From assembly GCA_017893485.1 (NCBI GenBank), contig CM030367.1, positions 139,008,388 through 139,072,387 of the forward strand: 64,000 nt of DNA, in the 5' to 3' direction. Within the stretch, counting starts at the first letter, position 1; the number at the start of each line of letters is the position of its first letter. This DNA is from Hemerocallis citrina. Its lineage: Eukaryota; Streptophyta; Magnoliopsida; Asparagales; Asphodelaceae. Positions 1 through 9,847 of this stretch are shown here, in pieces. Below the pieces are notes generated by a model. That model was not told the origin of the DNA. It worked only from the letters and a program-made list of their open reading frames with translations, and ran no database searches. Made by a program: the position numbers and the translations under genes.

Positions 1-149
1 TTTAATACCTACCCCACTTTTCTTTCTTTCCTTCTCCTCCACGTCATCACTTCTTCCATTCCTTCCTTTTCTTTCTTTTTCTTAGTATATATACACTAGT
101 ATATATATACTATACTATATAGTACTCTCTAGAAATACGGGGTCTCACA
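1..149 (-). repeat. TRIM 3' LTR (partial)
   Basis: Identical to 658-806 except one base. It ends in CTCACA, the complement of the TG start of the LTR on the minus strand. The rest of this LTR lies left of the window. Confidence 0.88.
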
Positions 150-162
150 TTCACCCCCTCTT
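150..162 (-). other. TRIM polypurine tract
   Basis: On the minus strand this reads AAGAGGGGGTGAA and directly abuts the LTR start TGTGAG, the position and composition expected for a plus-strand priming site. Confidence 0.8.
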
Positions 163-335
163 AAGAATTCAGCGTCCTCGCTGAATACGGGACGTGCAAT
201 CTAGTACAGGATCTTCTTTCTAGTCGAATGTAGACTTGTCTCCTAATCGCTGCCCTCCCAGGGTCTTACGCATCTCATACATATATTGTGTCCCACGCAC
301 TTCCTATATACAAGTCCTACATTCGATGTCGAAAG

Positions 336-350
336 TTGGCTCTGATACCA
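336..350 (-). other. TRIM primer-binding site (initiator Met tRNA type)
   Basis: The minus strand reads TGGTATCAGAGCCAA, the usual plant LTR-retrotransposon primer site complementary to initiator methionine tRNA. It lies two bases after the LTR end at 353. Confidence 0.9.
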
Positions 351-352
351 TC

Positions 353-806
353 TGTAACGTCCCGCACTCAGCTCGTACGCACACAATTAACTAAATTCTA
401 GCCACGTCCACCACAGGCGCCATCAAAAGGTGGGTATACCCGTTAGGTACCTTTATCACTTGGTAATCCTAATATATCTCTCTTTCTCCTCTCTTTCTTG
501 GCCAATATGGGATTATTCCCTAGGGTCAACCCCGGTCAAAGCACACCACACACACACATTCCATCTTTCATTCCTTCAATCCTTCCATATGCCACATAGA
601 TAATCTCATAGGCCCATCATGTCATCACATCCCATAGGATCTTCTATAGTCCACACATTTAATACCTACCCCACTTTTCTTTCTTTCCTTCTCCTCCACG
701 TCATCACTTCTTCCATTCCTTCCTTTTCTTTCTTTTTCTTAGTATATATACACTAGTATATATATACTATACTATATAGTACTATCTAGAAATACGGGGT
801 CTCACA
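353..806 (-). repeat. TRIM 5' LTR, 454 bp
   Basis: A complete LTR bounded by TG and CA. It carries TATA-rich sequence (about 742-780) and a pyrimidine-rich block. Confidence 0.88.
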
Positions 807-2203
807 GGCACGGTAGTTATCAGTCTCGTGCCCATTGTTCGATGGAAGCGACAGTAGAACCTCCGATCCCTCATCTTGTTGTTGTTAGGTCGGGGAGGAA
901 GGTGGACGATCCCCTTGTCCTTAATTTTCTGAAGGATAGCCGACACATTTTGGGTCAGCGAAGTGTATCTCTCGAAACGTTGGACCGGTGGGGAGCGTTT
1001 CTGAGTAAACACATCTTTCTGGGCCTTCTTCATAGACTCGGAGTCTTCGGTCTTTCTCTTTCCCTTGGCTGGGGTTTCTTTCAGGCCTTCGGGGTTCAGG
1101 GCCTCCTCAGTCCGGATGTACTTCTCAACCCTGTTGAGAAGGTCAAAAAAATCTAGGGGCGGTTTCTTAGCCAAGGAATCCTTCAACTGGTCGTGGCGAA
1201 CATTGTGCCGACATGCCGCCAAGGCGACACCGGCATCGAGGGACGATACCGCCCTATCTTCGGTTGTGAACCTTTGCACAAATTCGCAGAGGGGCTCTCC
1301 TTCCTTCTGCTTGAGGTCCAGTAGGGACGCGCTCGTCTTCTCGACCTTCCGTCTGGTCATAAAGTGGGCAAGAAAGTTCGCCTCGAGCTGGTCGAACGAG
1401 AAAACCGAACCGAAGGCATGCTTCGAGAACCATTCCCGAGCTAGGCTAAGTAGGGTGGCTGGGAAGGCATGACATAGGAGAGGATCCGATGCGCTGTGAA
1501 TCATCATAAGGGTTTTGAACCCTTCCATGTGATCAGCTGGATCACTCTTACCATTGTAGGTCTCGAACTGAGGCGGTCTGCAATTTCTGAGAATCTCAGC
1601 ATCTAGGTTTTGAGAGGAGAACGGGGGTTAGCTCGACTGGTGCACCCGGCCGAATTGCGGTCTTCCCTCGTTAATGCGGGCAAGGTGATTCTCCATCTCC
1701 TGGAGGCAGTGGAGGACGACTTCGTTCTGCCGCGGTGGCTGGGAAGAACCATGAGACTCGGGACCCCGACCCTCTTCGAGCCTCAGGCCGACATTTTTCT
1801 GTTCAAGCTCGGGGCCGCAGGATTTTGTTCCTGAAATCTCAGAAGTCGGTTCTCGTGACCGGAGCTTGTTCGCCCTGACCGGGCAGAGGTTGCCCATCCC
1901 TCAGGGAGCGACTGCGATTGTGCTCCCGACTTTGGTATGAGAGAGTTCTATGTGTCGGAGCTGGGTCGGAAGGGACTGCCCGGCTCCTTGATCGGCTGAG
2001 CTGGAGCCAGAGGTCATCCAAGGGCTGCCAGTGGTTGATGATATGCCGTAAATCTTTGGCAACCAGTGAGAAGCACTCAGACCGGGTCCCGCTGTGCCAT
2101 TGGCTGGTGGTATGTTAGATCCCTGAGTGTTCACACGATTGTGAGAGGGATGGGGGTCGTGACGACGTCTAGCGGTGAGGGCTCTTCTAGCTTTAGGAAC
2201 CAT
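807..2203 (-). pseudogene. gag: Gag of Tat-like Gypsy element, broken
   Basis: Structural capsid/nucleocapsid polyprotein of an LTR retrotransposon. The start at 2203 (MVPKARRAL) matches the start of the related gag at 58034. Frame shifts occur around 1530-1900. The 807-1528 part reads as a retrotransposon gag domain, with phrases such as FPATL, AREWFSKHA and SLAKKPPLDFFDLLNRVEKYIR. The zinc-knuckle start YCRFHR lies near the break. The TRIM insertion at 806 removes the rest of the knuckle and all of pol. It cannot make a full protein. Confidence 0.8.
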
Positions 2204-2255
2204 GGGTGGGCTCGTCTTCGGGAGAGATACGAGCTTAGGATTGAGTCATTCTGTT

Positions 2256-2272
2256 CCCACAGATGATGCCAA
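2256..2272 (-). other. Decayed Gypsy primer-binding site
   Basis: The minus strand reads TTGGCATCATCTGTGGG, against TTGGCGCCGTCTGTGGG in the two related elements (3755 and 58086). All three differences are C-to-T or G-to-A changes at former CpG positions, consistent with methylcytosine deamination. Confidence 0.8.
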
Positions 2273-2274
2273 CC

Positions 2275-2733
2275 TGATGCGGCTTATTTTCGGTGCGAAC
2301 AACAGGTGTGAGTTCTTGTAATTTGTAAAGTGGAAGGGACGGATCTCGACCTCGACTCGGGTCTGTTCCTGGAGGCCAGATCGGAAGATTTGCTGGAGCT
2401 TGGACGGCTGGAGTACCTGTAAAAGGCCTAGAAACATCGGGAGAAATCCAGGTGACAGGCCCTCCGACGATCTAGTCAGTCACTTGAAAAGAGATTGAGC
2501 AGCTAGGGTTCAGGTGGAGAAATTTTGGTTACCTTCTAAAGTGAGTAGGGGTCTGGTATTTATAGGCAGAGGCAAACCGGTATCTGAACCTTATGGGCCG
2601 GCTTAGACCCATTTTTCTGTGGGCTTGAAGTGGGAGAAGGCCCGTGGGACTTGTTAACCTGATGATCTGGGATGAGCGAAATCTGAGGAGATCCGACGGT
2701 CTTGACTGGGTCACGTCATCTATACCCACATCA
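2275..2733 (-). repeat. Gypsy 5' LTR, 459 bp
   Basis: On the minus strand it starts TGATGTGGGTATA and ends GCATCA, followed by the primer site. It is homologous to the LTR at 58106-60335. Confidence 0.83.
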
Positions 2734-2751
2734 TTTATAAATATTGGGCTT

Positions 2752-2863
2752 GGTCCTAATTTTGTAAGATACCTACCCTTGATATAGGGTCCTAATTTTG
2801 TAATCGATACCTACCCTTGATATAGGGTCCTAATTTTGTAATCGATACCTACCCTCGATATAG
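2752..2863. repeat. Three tandem 38-bp repeats
   Basis: Three adjacent copies of a unit beginning GGTCCTAATTTTGTAA and ending CTTGATATAG. The second and third have ATCGATACC where the first has GATACC. It lies between the Gypsy LTR and the first MITE. No function is visible. Confidence 0.85.
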
Positions 2864-3111
2864 ATAATTTCCCCACTACCCCAGAGTTCGGTTTTGGTAG
2901 AAGGATATTTTTACGAAAGTAAGATAAAAATATAATATTTAAACCCTAATGAAAACTCAAGAGAAATGTACATAAGAGCATCCACAGTGGTATGCTATAT
3001 TTGCCATTTTACCAAAATTTAGCAAAATAGCTGCCACATCGGTTTGTTATTTTGCCATTTTTGGCAAAATCGCTACAGTCGCTACTCAAATTTGAGAAAC
3101 TTTTGCTTTCT

Positions 3112-3112
<1 letters not shown>

Positions 3113-3152
<40 letters not shown>
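3113..3152. repeat. (TA)n microsatellite
   Basis: About 20 TA units inside the left part of the MITE, just before the Gypsy target site. Confidence 0.95.
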
Positions 3153-3155
<3 letters not shown>

Positions 3156-3161
3156 GGGATC

Positions 3162-3752
3162 TGATATGGCTAAAAATGGGGTTAAATCGGAACCGTCCAG
3201 ATTGGGCACGAATCTTGAAGCTCGGGGGTAAAAAGGTAATTTCGCATACAAGCGGATCCAAAGCGGGTACCGAATCTCCTTCTCGCAGATCCAATAACCC
3301 ACGAATGGATCCACACCTATTGGGTACGGGTTCCGACCCGAGACGAACCCAAACCAACAAGAGACAAATCAGGATCCATGATTTGGCCAAGTCAATGGCC
3401 CTGATTTACTCTCACCGGGAATCAAGGAAAGATTTCCTAAAACAGACTGAGGATTTTACTCCCGGCTGTTACACAGGAAATCAGGCCCTTAAACAAATCC
3501 CCTGGCGACTATAAATATGACCCCTCTACCACCATGACCAGGTTAATCACTTTTTCACCACTTTTAAGCTCTTTCTTAATCTCTTCTGATTACTGACAAG
3601 AGCGTCGGAGGGTGCGTCGCCGGAAACAATCCCGGTGTTTCGCACTTCCTTGCAGGTCGCGGCAGGAGCAAGAAGGCTGAGTCAACTGTTAAGGTTTTTC
3701 TCGGACTCACAAATTCTATCTGTTTACTCCCACACCGAAATCAGCGGTAACA
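3162..3752 (+). repeat. Gypsy 5' LTR, 591 bp
   Basis: Bounded by TGATATGG and GGTAACA. It contains a TATA box at 3509-3517. Confidence 0.93.
3509..3517 (+). promoter_or_regulatory. LTR TATA box
   Basis: CTATAAATA sits about 240 bp before the LTR end, a normal place for the promoter that starts the genomic RNA. The same motif is at 8082-8090 in the 3' LTR, where it could drive transcription into flanking DNA. Confidence 0.65.
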
Positions 3753-3754
3753 GA

Positions 3755-3770
3755 TTGGCGCCGTCTGTGG
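3755..3770 (+). other. Gypsy primer-binding site
   Basis: TTGGCGCCGTCTGTGG begins two bases after the LTR. This segment is typical of plant Tat-group elements. The exact tRNA was not checked. Confidence 0.85.
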
Positions 3771-3821
3771 GAAAAAACCACACGAACAGCCTCAGCTTCT
3801 TCCTCGTCGTCCTCTGCAGCC

Positions 3822-5364
3822 ATGCCTCCGAAGAAGGTCAGATCTAGAGGATCGAACCGTGTGGCCAATCCCACCAACCCTACGGAGGAAGCCGCCGTCA
3901 ATCCTATTCCATAGTCCGATCTCCCTCCACCGGCCCAGCAGGTCCCACCTCCTCATCCCAAGCAACAACCCAACAATGGCCCTTCCGGCCATAACGGCCG
4001 GAAGCAGAAGCAGCCCCTCCATCAGGACTATGTCTCGGTTCATAACGGATCCTCAGATTCGATGGCTTCCCATCATCCCGACCTCCGCAACACGCTCCTG
4101 AACCGCCAGAAAGATGACGACCTCCGCACCCACCTTGACGAGAGGCGGGCCCGAGAGGGAGCCTCCCGCCAGCGTCAGGGTGAGCGGTCCCCTCGTCGCC
4201 GAGACGGTAGGAGGTCTCCGGACCGCAGAGGCCGAGCAGCATCCCCGGAGCACCGAAGGAGGAGGCCACAGTCCCCCGCAGATCGGCATCATCGCAGGAA
4301 CAATGACGCACCCATCACCCGTGCCGAGTTCCTACAGTTCCAAGACACTGTTCTGCAGGCTCTCAACCTCCGGCAGAACGTCCAAAATGCTCAGAAGGCT
4401 CCAACGCCCCCGAGGGATCCCAGTCCTCGTCGCCGAACCCGAAGTCCTTCCCCGGCTCCCGACCACCAGCAGCGGCAATACAGTCCTCGCCGGTCCCAGG
4501 ACTACCGGCGCCGCAGTTCGCGCTCCCCTTCCTATGAAGAGGAGTCTGGGGGGTCATATGATTACCAGCGGAGGGACGACGCCCTCATCCGCCGTCTCCA
4601 TGAGGTGGAAAGGCGTATTGGCCACATGGACAGAGAGGAGGAGTCCCGAGCAGGAACAGTCCGTCCCAGCAGACCCCCTTTCTCTCGGTCGATCATGGAG
4701 GCCCACATACCGAGGGGTTTCAAACCTCTGCAGTTTGAAACATACTCAGGGGAATCTGACCTAGTCGACCACGTCGAAAGCTTCAAGACCCTGATGCTGA
4801 TCCATCAAGCTTCCGATGCCGTGCTCTGCAGGACCTTCCCTGCCACCCTCCGGGGGTCGGCTCGGGAATGGTATTCCAGACTTGCCCCCTCCTCCATCTT
4901 CTCGTTCGAGCAGTTTGAAACACTGTTCATAACTCACTTCGTGAGCAGCAGGCGAGCCGAGAAGACAAGTCTCTCCCTACTGAACCTGTGGCAGGAAAGG
5001 GAAGAGAAGCTGCGGGACTATGTAAAGAGATTCACCGCGGAGGTTAGGTCTATCACCTCCTTAGACCAGTCAGTGGCGACCGTGGCGTTCCAGTCGAACG
5101 TTCTCAATGCCAACCTCCGATCGTCCCTAGCCAAGAAGCCCCCACATGACTTCGCCGACCTCCTCCTGAGGTGCGAGAAGTATATCCGAGCAGAGGAGGC
5201 CGAAGCCCTTCCGAGCTTCGGGGGGGGCCTCCTCAGGGTCGAAGAGGAAGGCGACGGGGGAAGAGGGGTCCAAGAAAGCTCAGAAGGACAATGGCGGTCA
5301 GCGTCGCCCTCCCCCCAGGTTCGAGAAGTTCACTCCCCTCACCACTAACGTCTCTACCATCCTA
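3822..5364 (+). pseudogene. gag: Gag of the Gypsy element, one nonsense and one frameshift
   Basis: Gag forms the particle that packages the element RNA. I take the ATG at 3822 (MPPKKVRSRG) because it is the first good start after the primer site and keeps frame with the gag domain. Codon 31 is TAG (3912-3914), probably a former CAG. An arginine/proline-rich stretch follows, then the retrotransposon gag domain at about residues 310-450 (FPATLRGSAREWYSRL; SLAKKPPHDFADLLLRCEKY). A run of eight G (5220-5227) shifts the frame by +1. After it the gag tail continues in the frame of the following pol block. Two small lesions therefore separate it from a working frame. Confidence 0.88.
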
Positions 5365-7179
5365 ATGAAATTGGAGAAGAAGGGGGTCATCCCTCCAGCT
5401 CCGAGGATGCACACCCCGGCAAAGAGGAGGAACAAAGATAAATGGTGCCATTACCATTGGGACCACGGCCACGACACGAACGACTACCGGGCTTTGAGAG
5501 ATGAGATCGAAGCCCTTATCCGGAGGGGGCAGTTGGCCAAATTCGTGAAGGCTAACGATCGGGCGGACCGCAATTCCCCTCCGCCTCGGGGGGCTAACAA
5601 GCGTTCCGAGCGGCGCGAAGAGACACCCGAGTTCGAGGAGGAACGGATTCTGCACCTGATCCACGGAGGCCCCATGGGGGGCTCCTCTAATTCCTCCCGG
5701 AAGGCCTTCGTCCGAGAGGTCAACTCGGTTCACAGTGCCCCTCCCCCCAAAGGTCTCGGCGTCCCTGTGTCTTTCTCAGATGCCGACCTCGAAGGGGTCC
5801 GAACCCCACACTGTGATGCCCTCGTCATCGACCTCCGCATGGCCAACTTCAAGGTGCAGAGGATTTTAGTAGACAATGGGAGTTCGGTCAATATCCTCTT
5901 CCTCTCGGCCTTCCGAGGCCTGCAGCTGTCCCGGGACCGTCTCAAACCGGCCGGTTACACACTCCACGGGTTCACGGGGGTCCCGGTAACTGTCGAGGGG
6001 GTGATAACCCTAGACGTAACCACGGGAAGCGCCCCTACTACCCGGACCGAGCCAATGGACTTCATGGTCGTCGACGTCCCGGCGGCGTATAATGTCATCC
6101 TAGGCCGACCCGGCCTAGCCGCCTTGGAAGCTGTCCCCTCAGCGTACCATTTGAAAATGAAGTTCCCCACTCGGTCGGGAGTAGGGGAAGTCAGGGGAAG
6201 CCAAGAAACAGTCCGGAAGTGCTACATGACTTCCACCGGAGGACCAGTGCTCTCGCTCGAGACACTAGAAATCCCCGAGCCGAAAGCTCGGCCAACGTCC
6301 GAGCCGGCAGACGAGTTAGAAGAAGTGCTCTTCTCGGACGAGGACCCGAGCCGGAAGTTCCTCATCAGCAAGTCCTTGCCGACCGCACTATGCTCGGACC
6401 TGATTCAATGCATCCGGGATAACCGTGACTTGTTCGCCTGGCCGGCCGCGGACATGCCCGGCATTTTCGACGAGCTGCTCGTCCATCGCCTAAGTGTCGA
6501 ACCGGGGTGCAAACCGGTTCAGCAGAAGAGGCGAAAGTTCGCTCCCGAGCGACAGCAGGCCATCAAGGAGGAGGTGGATAAACTGCTGAAGGCCAAGTTC
6601 ATACAGGAGGTAAATTACCCCGAGTGGCTGTCGAATGTTGTAATGGTCAAGAAGTCCAATGGCTCGTGGAGGATATGCATTGACTTCACCGACCTGAACA
6701 AGGCGTGTCCGAAGGATCCATTCCCTCTCCCGAACATCGACACCCTTATTGATGCCACCTCGGGCCATGAGCTCCTCAGCTTCATGGACGCCTTCTCGGG
6801 GTACAATCAAATCTGAATGTTCCCTCCGGACATTCCGAAGACCTCCTTCGTCACCGACCAAGGCCTCTACTGCTACCGGGTCATGCCGTTCGATTTGAAG
6901 AACGCGGGCTCCACCTACCAGCGCCTCGTCAACAAGGTCTTCCAGAGCCAGATCGGTCGTAACATGGAGGTGTACGTTGACGACATGCTCGTCAAGAGCA
7001 TCCGGGGCACGGACCATGGAGCCGACCTCCAGGAGGCCTTCGGCGTGTTGAGAAGGCACAACATGCGGCTGAACCCGAACAAGTGCGCGTTCGGGGTCTC
7101 TTCGGGAAAGTTCCTCGGCTTCATGGTAAGCCAACGAGGAATCGAAGCTAACCCCGAGAAGATTAAGCTAACCCCCTAG
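5365..7179 (+). pseudogene. pol: Gag end, protease and partial reverse transcriptase
   Basis: Continuous with gag in frame 1, so element gag-pol was one frame. A degenerate zinc knuckle appears early (CHYHWDHGHDTNDY, last Cys replaced by Tyr, near 5446). Aspartic protease shows VDNGSS near 5868, the Tat-group form of the active site. Reverse transcriptase follows from about 6600 (WRICIDFTDLNKACPKDPFP) to the catalytic YVDDML at 6973-6990. A TGA at 6814-6816 interrupts FSGYNQI-MFPPD and is probably a CGA lost by deamination. The frame ends at 7177-7179, just after the RT thumb begins. RNase H and integrase are gone. Confidence 0.9.
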
Positions 7180-7719
7180 TCTCCGGTCGGCATCCGAGCA
7201 AGTGCCATTCCGAGCTCCTAAACGGAGAAAAAAGACGCCGAGCTATGGAGACCGTCAGATCTCTCAGAAAATCACGCTCGACTATGATCAAAGGTCCAGA
7301 TTGTGCCACGCCATAAATCAGTATTAAAAATCGTTTTTTATCTATTTAAATCGCTTTATTTATTTAAAAATTGCGAAAAATTGCTAAAAATTTGGGAAAT
7401 TTAACTAAAAATTCTAGAAAATAATTGAAAATTCGGGGGTATGTTTTTGGGCCCCTGAACGCACAATTATTGCCCAGAATGCACTGTTAAGGTCCCCCGA
7501 ACGATTAGTAAACACATCACAAAATTAAATAAATAATCCGAAAAAAATAGATGAAAGACGCCAAATACTCGATATGGCTAGGAAACAGCTCATGGCATCA
7601 AAAAGTTACCTCACTACCCCCTTCAAGATCCTAAGTCCTCCACATGGACTCCGATACAACTCCGCTAGCCACCAAAACAGTCAAACTACTCCTCAAAGGC
7701 TGATCACGCTCAGTCTTTA
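7180..7719 (+). other. Non-coding remnant between pol and 3' LTR
   Basis: About 540 bp with no frame and no pol similarity that I can see, in the place where 2-3 kb of RNase H and integrase should be. It is AT-rich from 7320 to 7580. The pol-to-remnant junction is close to 7170-7180. Confidence 0.7.
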
Positions 7720-7734
7720 GGAGTGGGGGGCTCG
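7720..7734 (+). other. Gypsy polypurine tract
   Basis: GGAGTGGGGGGCTCG lies directly before the 3' LTR start TGATATGG, as expected for second-strand priming. Confidence 0.8.
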
Positions 7735-8325
7735 TGATATGGCTAAAAATGGGGTTAAATCGGAACCGTCCAGATTGGGCACGAATCTTGAAGCTCGGGG
7801 GTAAAAAGGTAATTTCGCATACAAGCGGATCCAAAGCGGGTACCGAATCTCCTTCTCGCAGATCCAATAACCCACGAATGGATCCACACCTATTGGGTAC
7901 GGGTTCCGACCCGAGACGAACCCAAACCAACAAGAGACAAATCAGGATCCATGATTTGGCCAAGTCAATGGCCCTGATTTACTCTCACCGGGAATCAAGG
8001 AAAGATTTCCTAAAACAGACTGAGAATTTTACTCCCGGCTGTTACACAGGAAATCAGGCCCTTAAACAAATCCCCTGGCGACTATAAATATGACCCCTCT
8101 ACCACCATGACCAGGTTAATCACTTTTTCACCACTTTTAAGCTCTTTCTTAATCTCTTCTTATTACTGACAAGAGCATCGGAGGGTGCGTCGCCGGAAAC
8201 AATCCCGGTATTTCGCACTTCCTTGCAGGTCGCGGCAGGAGCAAGAAGGCTGAGTCAACTGTTAAGGTTTTTTTCGGACTCACAAATTCTATCTGTTTAC
8301 CCCCACACCGAAATCAGCAGTAACA
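7735..8325 (+). repeat. Gypsy 3' LTR, 591 bp
   Basis: The same length as the 5' LTR with seven substitutions, followed by TSD GGATC and the second half of the MITE. Confidence 0.93.
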
Positions 8326-9011
8326 GGATCAGATGGTACAACATGTACCATCCAATAAATTTTTATTATTTTTTAAAACTTTTGTAAGTGTTGGACGGAA
8401 CAGCTTGTTCCGTCTCAATTTTTTTTTCAAAAATGATCGGATGGGACATGTTGTCCCGTTCGAAGAGAAAAAGTCTCAAACGGGACAACATGCACCAATT
8501 TGAAGACCTTGCCCAGTTTAAAAAACTCTAATTAATGGGATTTAGACTTAATTAATTGGGTTTAGTGTTAATTAAATCATATTTTAGTATTAATTAGTAA
8601 CTAATTAATACACTAATAATTATTTAAAAACTATTACCATTTTACCATTTTAATCTTTTAAAAAATTACGAAAAAACCACTCTGACAGAACAACATGTTC
8701 CATTCGATAATATTTTTGTTTCTCTCTCAAAATTTAGCAAACAACCGTTGCGCGCACACTTGCTATATGCTATTTCTCAATATGTCATTTCGCCATTATT
8801 TAGTGAAACCACTGTGGATGCTCTAAGGAAGATCATTATAGGTACAATGTGCTTCTACTATATGTATCTTTCCTTGGTAAAAAAATTAATAACTACATTC
8901 AAAAAAATACTAATAACTTCTTATAGATAGGTGTCTACACTTTCTAATTGGTGTCCTAAGTAAGTACAATTTTTTTTGAAGGTTTTATATGCATAGATAC
9001 CTCCACTCCTT

Positions 9012-9847
9012 CAGGGGTGGCATTCGTGCCTAGCAGGGCAGGCTGGGTCGGGTTGAAACCCCGCTGGTTTTGACCCGGGCCGGGATTTCACGGGCCGGGT
9101 TGGGAGGAGTGGCAGTTCGGGCCGGGCCGAACCTCGGCGGGGCAATGCCGGCCCGGACCTGGCCCTTGGCTCGGGCTGGGCCGAGATAGAATTTTTTTTA
9201 TAACAAAGACAAAGGAGAAGGGAAATTGTTCAGAACTGTCAAGAACATATAGATAAAAGAGGTATTCATAAATTAAATTGTTTTTATGAATTACGAAGTT
9301 TAATATATAATCAAATAGATTAGTAACATTTCATACAAATTTTATCAAATTAATATGAGGGGAACATTTGTATTTAGAGATCGAGATGACCTCTATTTAG
9401 ATTGAAGAGAAGGCAGTGGACTATTGTCGTGCACTTATACTTAACCTAAATATGGAATCTCATCCCCCTAAATGAGTTTGTATATATAGAATATGTATTT
9501 TTTTGAATTTCCCAAAATATCCCCAAAAAACTAGCTAATATAGATCCGTTGAGGGGAGGGGGGAGTGTATTTTAGTAATTACAAAAACAAAATATTTTAA
9601 AAAAATCTGAAAAAAAAATAAAAATAAAAAAACAGAAAATCAACGGTCGGCCCGCGGGCCGGCCCAGACCGGCCTGGGCGGTTCAACCCTGTCCCGGGTC
9701 TGACCGGGCAGGCCGATTTCGAGCCGGGCCAATTGCGAACTATTTTTTATTTTCAACGGATCGGAACAACCCTTTAATTTCGACAGGTTGTTCCCGGTTC
9801 AGCTCGATTTTGGGCGGGCCGGGCTGGCCCAGCCCTAATGCCACCTA
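9012..9847. mobile_element. Non-autonomous hAT-like element
   Basis: Flanked by the 8-bp TSD CACTCCTT (9004-9011, 9848-9855). Ends are CAGGGGTGGCAT and ATGCCACCTA, inverted with small differences. The subterminal regions are very GC-rich (GGGCCGGG-type runs) around an AT-rich centre. There is no coding frame. The 8-bp duplication and AGGGGTGGCA-type ends are usual for plant hAT derivatives. Confidence 0.82.

Larger units (their letters stand above)
1..806 (-). mobile_element. TRIM (terminal-repeat retrotransposon in miniature), left LTR cut by window edge
   Basis: Two direct copies of one LTR (1-149 partial, 353-806) flank only 203 bp of internal DNA. Read on the minus strand, the LTR starts TGTGAGACCCC and ends CGTTACA. 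It is followed by a primer-binding site and, at the far side, by a purine tract just before the next LTR copy. No reading frame fits inside. The 149 bp shared by both LTR copies differ at one visible position (C/A near 127 and 784), so insertion was recent. It landed in the gag of a Gypsy fragment at 806/807. The far TSD lies outside the window. Movement would need enzymes from another element. Confidence 0.88.
807..2733 (-). mobile_element. Ty3/Gypsy (Tat-like) fragment: 5' LTR plus gag, truncated by the TRIM
   Basis: Reading right to left: LTR 2733-2275, a decayed primer site, then gag from about 2203 to 807, where the TRIM interrupts it. The LTR is 459 bp, exactly the length of the LTR of the Gypsy element at 58.1-60.3 kb once that copy's nested insertion is removed. 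Sequence is also shared, for example the block CCTCCGACGATCTAGTCAGT. The rest of the element lies left of the window or is lost. Confidence 0.82.
3162..8325 (+). mobile_element. Ty3/Gypsy (Tat-like) element, complete ends, internally deleted
   Basis: Two 591-bp LTRs (3162-3752, 7735-8325), TSD GGATC on both sides (3157-3161, 8326-8330), a primer site at 3755 and a purine tract at 7720 define a full insertion. The LTRs differ at seven positions by my alignment (six transitions, one transversion), about 1.2 percent. That suggests well under a million years at commonly used plant rates. The inside codes for gag, protease and the first part of reverse transcriptase. RNase H and integrase are absent, so it is non-autonomous. 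It interrupts a MITE. Confidence 0.93.
2976..8823. mobile_element. PIF/Harbinger-like MITE, split by a Gypsy element
   Basis: Terminal inverted repeats GAGCATCCACAGTGG (2976) and CCACTGTGGATGCTC (ends 8823) are flanked by the 3-bp TSD TAA (2973-2975 and 8824-8826). Removing the Gypsy element and one TSD copy leaves about 679 bp: 2976-3161 and 8331-8823. The right part holds five near-palindromes built on the theme GGAACA-n-TGTTCC, at 8332-8352, 8394-8414, 8443-8457, 8480-8496 and about 8685-8705. There is no coding capacity. Two more MITEs in the window (9966 and 27910) share the ends. The superfamily call rests on TSD size and terminal pattern only. Confidence 0.8.

Noticed and set aside
4114..4764. 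216-codon ORF in gag
   Set aside because: An alternative frame of the Arg/Pro-rich gag segment. The gag domain lies in the other frame.
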